A stretch of 64,000 bases of DNA from Lantana camara (lineage: Eukaryota; Streptophyta; Magnoliopsida; Lamiales; Verbenaceae): assembly GCA_037501455.1 (NCBI GenBank), contig CM074857.1, positions 31,144,001-31,208,000 of the forward strand, read 5' to 3'. Numbering within the stretch: position 1 is the stretch's first letter; every line of letters begins with the position of its first letter. A program made the translations under genes and the position numbers. Positions 58,315 through 64,000 of the stretch are shown one piece after another. The notes below the pieces were generated by a model. It searched no databases. It saw only the letters and a list, made by a program, of their open reading frames with translations, and was not told the origin of the DNA.

Positions 58315-59184
58315 CCCTCGGAACTTGGAGACCATTGGGTCTGTATATCGCATCTCTAAGAACGAGACCATCCGCTGCTGAACCTTCCCATCCAGTTAAC
58401 ACATATACGAAATTGAGGTTGTGATCACAGACGCCTAGCATATTGACAGAGCAGATGGCTTTACGAGATCGATACCTTGCTTGATCAACAACAGGGACAC
58501 GTACGGGTATGTAGGTGCCATCAAGCGCGCCCAAGCAACCCTATTACAAACTTTGTTAGAACTGTCACACATAAGCGTTGTAGATGCAACAAAATCAATT
58601 CCCAAAAAACATCATACCTTGAACCACTTCCATCTTTCGTCGGTCGAGTCAGCTGGCACAGGTTCGGGTTTCACCAGGAACAAATCATGGCACCGAATTA
58701 TAGCATTCAAAACCCGATTAAAATGTACAGAAACCGTTCGTGTAGTGCGCTTGAAGGGTTTATTCACAACACGCATCTTCTGATGATGAGCAAGGACACT
58801 TAAGAACATCGCTACCTGCTCGTGCACCGACACACGCTGTGTCGCAGTAAGGCCACCCCTTTGCTCTAATACGTAACACAGTTTTCGAAAGGGGGCACGA
58901 CCTAACCTTAGAATGTCAATGCAATCTTGTTCAGTAGATGAAATCAGACCATTTAGATAACTAATCTGATCTGGGATCCTCGCAACCAAACTGTAATGCC
59001 TTCGAACTCTGCGACGATTTTCACGGCCTCGGATTGTTCCAGAACGCAGCAACCAAAGAATAATAAACAAAAAATTCATTATCTGCATTCTCAGAACCTC
59101 AAGCACCACTAATGCTTCACCGTCTTCGGAGTCAATGTCCATCAGAGCAAATGTTTCCGAGGTACAAGAGCTATAATTTTCCAT
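58315..59184 (-). pseudogene. HARBI-type transposase, truncated
   Basis: Exon 1 58618-59184 (from MENYSSCTS; an upstream in-frame Met lies at 59232) and exon 2 58315-58540, joined in phase 0. The N-terminal part has RLGRAPFRKLCYVLEQRGGL and VAMFLSVLAHHQKMR, as in plant HARBI transposases. Exon 2 has GALDGTYIPV (first catalytic Asp) and GWEGSAADGLVLRDAI (second). The frame then meets a GT donor after PRG, but the third exon with the (Y)YLVDAGY..GFLAP and catalytic Glu region is not found. The protein lacks one catalytic residue and should be inactive. The helix-turn-helix and dimer part could still act with a partner. Confidence 0.8.
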
Positions 59185-59369
59185 AACCAAAATGAATATA
59201 TAAACCACAATAATTAAACATATCACTATCACGAAACGCGCAGCAAATCACAAAGAGCAAGGACTCAATCATCCAAATTAATAATAGGTGAATATCTACC
59301 AGCACTAATTCAGGTTTCAAAAAAAATAACAGAGAATAAATTTGCCCAAAACTTCATTCGCACACATAC

Positions 59370-59631
59370 CGCCAGAAAAGGAAGGTCCCCAGATGCAACT
59401 TCTCAATGAAACGCCAAACCTCTTCTGCGGCTTCAGCCTTCTCACAGCGAGCATCAAATTCGAACACAGATAGGTGTCCCAGGGTTAAATTCTGTCAAAT
59501 AATTTAGAGATGGAGCAGGTGAACTGAAACAAAAATTTCGACGCCAAAAATTCACTCACTTTCAGCCGCCACTTGGGGAAAAAATTTGCGGCAGAATTCC
59601 AAAAAGTCCCCGCCCAGATTTTCAATGGCAT
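59370..59631 (-). other. Unrecognised exon pair near the right end of the Harbinger element
   Basis: Minus exons 59560-59631 (from MPLKIWAGTFWNSAANFFP, donor GTGAGT) and 59370-59491 (acceptor TTTGACAG, donor GTATGT), which join in frame: ..FFPKWRLK | NLTLGHLSVFEFDARCE, then EEVWRFIEKLHLGTF. The text looks like a real protein rich in structured-domain residues. I do not recognise the family. It lies upstream of the transposase on the same strand, so it may be a captured host fragment or the 5' part of a chimeric transcript. Confidence 0.4.
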
Positions 59632-59861
59632 TACATGGTAAATTTGGCAAACTTCTGGACACTACAGACATTTTATAGCCCATGTCAGAGAGGTCCGATT
59701 ATAAACACGCAATTTTGGCGTGTTCCGGGGTCCTGCCTCTACTCGCCAATCACACGGGCCACAAGTCAACACGCGGGCTGCGGCCCACACCAAGTAAACA
59801 GCGGCCAGACAATGTCAATCCCAGATAACATGCTCATACCGCCCATGTAAACGCGGCCTTA

Positions 59862-60363
59862 GAATAAGAAATTTGTCATGAGATAGTTAAAGTTTCTAGG
59901 ATTATGCAACTCGATCTAGAACAATATTTTTTGAATATTAATAATTTTTAAGTGCAGCATGAAATGTCAGTTATGTCTTTCTCTCTAAATGTTTTTATTA
60001 TTCATGTAAGTTTATTTGGAGTTAAATTGCACCGACGACTTGTTATGAATTTAATTCTAAAAAATACTCGTGCACTTTTCTAATTCTATATACAATACAT
60101 GTGCACTTTTCTAGTAGAGTTGAAAATTGTTAATTTTATAATTGACCAAAAGTGTTGTAGTTAAATGACATGCATGTTTCAAAAATGTCATTTATCTTTC
60201 ACCAAATGAGCCGTAAAGTTTGTCAAAAATGTTTTTGTTCCGGACAAATACAATAGAGAAGATTTCCTCCTTAAAAGTTCAATATGATAGGTTGGGAACA
60301 TGCATAATTATGGGATGAGGTCATCTATAGAATGCTAAAAAGCAATAGATTAATTATTGTAAG
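59862..60363. other. Spacer, no recognised gene
   Basis: AT-rich. Around 60060 and 60095 short GTGCACTTTTCTA phrases resemble the array block but are isolated. Confidence 0.45.
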
Positions 60364-60371
60364 GGTTTATT

Positions 60372-61464
60372 CAGTGTTTTGAAAACCGGACCGGACCGGC
60401 CGGTCGGACCGGTTCAATCGATGACCGGTGGCTGGTCCGGTCCGAACGACCCCCAAAACCGGCGATATTCGGACCGTCTCGGGACCGGAAAAACCAGCCG
60501 GTTAACCGGCGGTTTTGGTCCCGAGAACCGGACCGGACCGCCGGTTCACCAATTAAAGCTTTTTTTTTTTTTTTTTTCCTTCTTCTTCTTCTTCCATTTT
60601 GTTGTTCACGTTCTGAAACTTTTTTTTCCCACCGAAAATTTGAAGTTTGGTAATTTTCTTTTCTTATTTTCTGATTTTTATTTTCTTCATTTGAGAGAGA
60701 TAAGGGTAGAGAGAGTGATCGAGAGGAGAAAACGCTGAAAAAAGAAAAAGTTAATTCAAAAATTACCTTTTATTCTTGGATCTTGAGGAAGAAGATGAGA
60801 ATTTTTTTTTTTTTTTTCTCCCGACTGACGACACTGAAGAGTGAAGAAGACGAGAATCTTGAGGAAGGAGACGAGCGGTTATGGAAAAGGATATCAAAAT
60901 TTACGTTACTAATATAATTTCTTTTTGGGCCTGTGGGCTTTTAGGTTTAGAAAAGTTAATTATGTATAAATATTTATATTATATTTACGTAAGAAACTCA
61001 AGCACAAATCTTTTTAATTTAAGAAGTATTTCACCTCACGTGAAATTCTACGTTTCTAACTACTTTCAAACATTTCTATCACGTAAAATTTTAATCATTC
61101 TCAAATATATATATTTTAATTAATTTTATTTTTAAATAAAACTTATAAGGTCCATTTTTTATAAACTAATATATTTTCCATAATGATTTTTTTATATATA
61201 CGTACCTGGAATGTGTAAGATTCACTAGTTTATGGAAAATTTTGAATTTTTTTTCTAAATATTGTGTAAGTCAATATGATTTTGTGTGTTTAACTACTGA
61301 AAACTATAAACTTATTCTATATTTTTATAATATTATATATTAAATTAATAAAATAATAATTAATTAATTATTACATCATACCGGTTCGACCGGTGGTTGA
61401 ACCGGTCGAACCGGTAACCAATAGGCTTACCGGTTCGGCCTCCGGTCCGGTTTTAAAAACATTG
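60372..61464. mobile_element. hAT-like element with CCGG-rich ends, 1.09 kb
   Basis: Inverted termini CAGTGTTTTGAAAACCGG and CAATGTTTTTAAAACCGG (right end read inward) and a perfect 8-bp duplication GGTTTATT (60364-60371, 61465-61472). The empty site is readable at 3175-3190. Both ends carry dense ACCGG/CCGGTT repeats that can pair with each other. The AT-rich middle is non-coding; the ORF at 60379-60738 is read through the repeats. Confidence 0.9.
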
Positions 61465-61480
61465 GGTTTATTTGATTTAA

Positions 61481-61873
61481 GGGGTCTTTTTTAAAAAGTA
61501 CCTAAAAGTTGAAAAAATTTGCTTTAACTCCCCATTTTAAAAAAAATTCCTCTTTGCTCCCTAGATGACAAGCCAAATTTGCTTTAACTCCCCATTTTTT
61601 TTGAAGGTTGTATTAAAACTCAAGAATCTCGTACCCGAACCCCGAAATCACGTACTTAAATGCCCAAATGATGTATTTGCCCCCAAATACATCATTTGGA
61701 CATTTAAGTACGTGATTTCGGGGTTCGGGTACGAGATTCTTGAGTTTTAATACAACCATGGGGAGTTAAAGCAAATTTGGCCTGTCATCTAGGGAGCAAA
61801 GAGGAACTTTTTTAAAAATTGGGAGTTAAAGCAAATTTGAGTTCTCATTTGGGGATTTTTCGGGAATTTCCCG
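61481..61873. mobile_element. Hairpin MITE, Mutator type, 393 bp
   Basis: Flanked by a perfect 9-bp duplication TTGATTTAA (61472-61480, 61874-61882). Almost the whole element is one inverted repeat: the arms meet around 61677-61682 with a 4-bp loop, and the inner 75 bp or so (AACTCAAGAATCTCGTACCC..) pair without visible mismatch. The outer arms carry a second, looser pairing (TTTGCTTTAACTCCCC / GGGGAGTTAAAGCAAA). It has no coding capacity; transcription would give a long double-stranded hairpin. Confidence 0.88.
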
Positions 61874-61882
61874 TTGATTTAA

Positions 61883-62222
61883 TCATAAAATTTTCATTTT
61901 ACTTTGCCAGCTTTTCGAAGCAAACGTTAGAAATGTCCTTTTAATGCAAGTGATGTGTTTATAGCTGTTTTCCGAGACTGCATGCATTTATGTGTATATA
62001 AATGAAATATATATATATATATACAATCTGTTATATATATACTGTGTTTATAGCTGTTTTCCGAGACTGCATGCATTTATGTGTATATAAATGAAATATA
62101 TATATATATATACAATCTGTTATATATATACAGACTTTTATATACAAATAATTATATTTATATAATTATACATAATCTGAAGTATATATGAATATAAAAT
62201 TATAATAATTATATATATATGC

Positions 62223-62256
<34 letters not shown>

Positions 62257-62480
62257 ATAATATATCTATATATATAATATGATAATTATAATATAAAGGG
62301 TATAATGGTCATTTTATGAGGAAAAAGTGAAGGAGAACATTATATCAGTCGCATGTTGAGCGTGTGAATCACAATCACTGCCTTCAAGGTTTTACGTGCA
62401 ATTATTTTGAAAAGTTAAGGTTTATTATGTGATATTTCATATCATAGGATTTTTCATATTAATTAGCAATAACACAGGGA
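61883..62480. other. AT-rich spacer with tandem duplication
   Basis: It contains an 89-bp tandem duplication (61954-62042 and 62043-62131), many TATATA runs (62130-62290) and no gene. Confidence 0.7.
61954..62131. repeat. 89-bp tandem duplication
   Basis: TGTGTTTATAGCTGTTTTCC.. is repeated with essentially no differences, so it is recent. Confidence 0.92.
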
Positions 62481-62770
62481 TGAATGGTGAAAATAACCCG
62501 AATCAAGACATACATCCTACGGCTCTAAGGACTAGAACTGCAACAATGTTTATAATATGTCTTTGTCCCGTATAAATGCAGAAGAAAGACATGGACATAC
62601 CAATAAGTGCCATGAAATGTATTACTGAGGAGTGCACGAAAAGTCACTGATTTTTAAATCAACCTTGGTAGTTTTGTACTCTTCACAGGTTTATTTTAGA
62701 GATGCCTTATGTAAGAATAAATCTACCTTGACTATACCACCCACAAAACCAACAACCTGGCATAATTCAC
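62481..62770 (-). pseudogene. STP-type transporter pseudogene, TM2-TM3 exon (unit 5, part 3)
   Basis: Matches 430-770 and 45300-45640, including AAGACATACATCCTACG and AAGACATGGACATACC. It is probably the 5' end of the unit whose later exons are at 50265-50681 and 52160-52556, separated by the Harbinger, hAT and MITE insertions; the exon between is missing. Confidence 0.65.
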
Positions 62771-62799
62771 AAGATTAACAGAGTATTTCTCAAGTCTGC

Positions 62800-63655
62800 C
62801 TAAATTATTAGGTGTAAACAACACGTTCAATTTTCTAGTTATATGTATCATGCACGTGCACTTTTTTAGTTAAATAATATAAGAAGTGTGTTGTTGATTT
62901 AATTATGATAATTTTAATCAAATCTATGATTATATGTCATTTAAAATTTGATTAAATGATGAAATGATTTTAATGATTGAATGACATTAATTTTGATTAT
63001 TTTTCAAAATTGACGTTTAACACGTGCATTTTTCCAGTTATTCTACCTTATAGGTATTTACTGAATATCTTCAAAACTTTTCAGAAAGGCAAAAAGTGCA
63101 CAACAAAATCAACCTCATTTCATCTCCTTTTGTCTTAACTTACCTAAATTAATACGAGTTCACAACACGTATATGTTAAAAATACATGTGCACTTTCTAT
63201 ATTTTATAATTAGAAAAGGGCACGTGCATTGTGCTTTCTATTTCTTGCCTTTCTGACGAGGTTTTGGTTTTTATGCATTAATTGTAAAACAATATAATAA
63301 AAATATAATTTCAAAATAAAACTCCATCATCCCAAGACAACATGAAAAAAAGACCAACAACAATCACCTAAACCGAAGGTCTTCAAATTAAATAATATGT
63401 CCACATTTATATATGTCGCAGCATTGAAGCCTAACCAACAACACAGACACTCATATATAACTAGCAAATCGATATAGCAAACCCCCGCCTTTCTAGTAGT
63501 TCCTCCACATAAAAAATAAAAGTACCAACACAACAACCAAATGCCAAGATCATAAATTGCGAAAGATAAAATTTTTACTTTTCAGTATAGTATACATTTC
63601 ATAAATGTTGAAAAGAAAAAAAGGAAAAAGAGAGTAAAATTTACCTAAAATCAAC
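62800..63655. repeat. Array intergenic block and transporter 3' flank (copy f)
   Basis: Full-length block (62800-63245) and flank (63246-63655), in the same order as 16070-16736 and 49853-50264. Confidence 0.82.
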
Positions 63656-64000
63656 TCATGTATTTCCTGCAGAACCAGTGTCTTTGTCACACCCTTCTAA
63701 CTACAGCTTGTTGCGTTATTCCGGCTATTTTCGGAATAAACAACAACATGAAGCACATCACCGCAAAGCAAAATGCAGCGTGAAAGAAGAACATTCTCTC
63801 TCTCAATAGGAAAAGTACGTGTAGAAGAACTTGGTTTCCTATGAAAGTGGCAAGGAATCCAAAGCCCAACACATACATAGATCTAGTGGTGGCACATTCT
63901 CAGACAATTTTAGGTCCAACCTCTCGTATGACCCAGAAAAAATTCCACCCCTAATCATATATATAAGTATCAATGCAATAGACAATGTGGCTCTATGGGG
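63656..64000 (-). pseudogene. STP-type transporter pseudogene, C-terminal exon (unit 6, runs off window)
   Basis: The minus strand reads FIPKIAGITQQAVVRRV, then a stop where the family has Trp, then QRHWFCRKYMS and TGA. Upstream is YVLGFGFLATFIGNQVLLHV and RERMFFFHAAF, the last STP transmembrane segments. The unit continues beyond 64000. Confidence 0.8.

Larger units (their letters stand above)
52840..59858. mobile_element. PIF/Harbinger element with multiple genes, 7.0 kb
   Basis: Perfect 17-bp terminal inverted repeats GGCCGCGTTTACATGGG, flanked by TTA on both sides (52837-52839, 59859-59861), the usual 3-bp target of PIF/Harbinger. Inside, in order: a GRF zinc-finger membrane protein (+), a Myb/SANT-like gene (-), two more Myb/SANT-like genes (+, +), a HARBI-type transposase truncated before its third catalytic residue (-), and an unrecognised exon pair (-). 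Autonomous PIF/Harbinger elements carry one Myb/SANT-like protein and one transposase; three Myb-like genes and extra cargo are unusual. Confidence 0.88.

Noticed and set aside
60379..60738. 119-residue ORF rich in GP and F
   Set aside because: Read through CCGG repeats and a poly-T tract of a hAT element.

Overview
This is a plant nuclear sequence, most likely from an angiosperm and probably a eudicot. It is AT-rich and holds Ty3/gypsy Athila, Ty1/copia, hAT, Mutator and PIF/Harbinger elements, GT-AG introns and decayed copies of a plant sugar-transporter gene. No bacterial-type gene organisation is present, and I see no intact ordinary host gene.

The backbone is a decayed tandem array with a unit of about 2.3 kb. 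Each unit carries, on the minus strand, a broken copy of an STP-type (MFS hexose/H+ symporter) gene, followed by a non-coding block rich in CACGTG-like sites. Unit pieces lie at about 1-1262, 2830-3130, 16070-16931, 18482-19365, 32074-33521, 43956-45839, 46879-47190, 49853-50681, 52160-52556 and 62481-64000. Everything between is younger DNA that landed in or rearranged the array, and many insertions can be proven from target-site duplications (TSDs).

Region by region. 1-16 kb: array pieces, a 2.8 kb solo LTR (TSD ATGAT), a 5.8 kb LTR element with about 98% identical LTRs but almost no coding capacity (TSD CAATT), two hAT-like elements in opposite orientation, a small Mutator-like MITE and a foldback element. 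16.9-18.5 kb: a solo LTR (TSD AGGAA) related to the Athila LTR. 19.4-32.1 kb: a complete, very young Athila-type retrotransposon (TSD TCTCT) with a 1814-residue gag-pol, a tRNA-Asp primer site, a third ORF in the env-like position, and two clusters of palindromes built on GACACG-NN-CGTGTC. 33.5-43.9 kb: a piece of a Tekay/Del-like LTR cut by a broken copia element, then further TE debris. 44-50.7 kb: array units with a hAT element and another solo LTR (TSD TTGCA). 50.7-52.2 kb: a Mutator element that appears to carry exon 1 of a plastid DnaJ gene. 52.8-59.9 kb: a 7 kb PIF/Harbinger element with perfect 17-bp terminal inverted repeats. It contains three different Myb/SANT-like genes, a GRF zinc-finger membrane protein, an unrecognised exon pair and a transposase truncated before its third catalytic residue. 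60.4-61.9 kb: a hAT element (TSD GGTTTATT) and a hairpin Mutator MITE (TSD TTGATTTAA), then array DNA to the end.

The most unusual items are the multi-Myb Harbinger element, the palindrome arrays upstream of both the LTR TATA box and the env-like ORF of Athila (their outer arms change but stay complementary), the apparent Pack-MULE, and the sugar-transporter pseudogene array as a landing zone. All identifications were made by eye from motifs; no database search was run.
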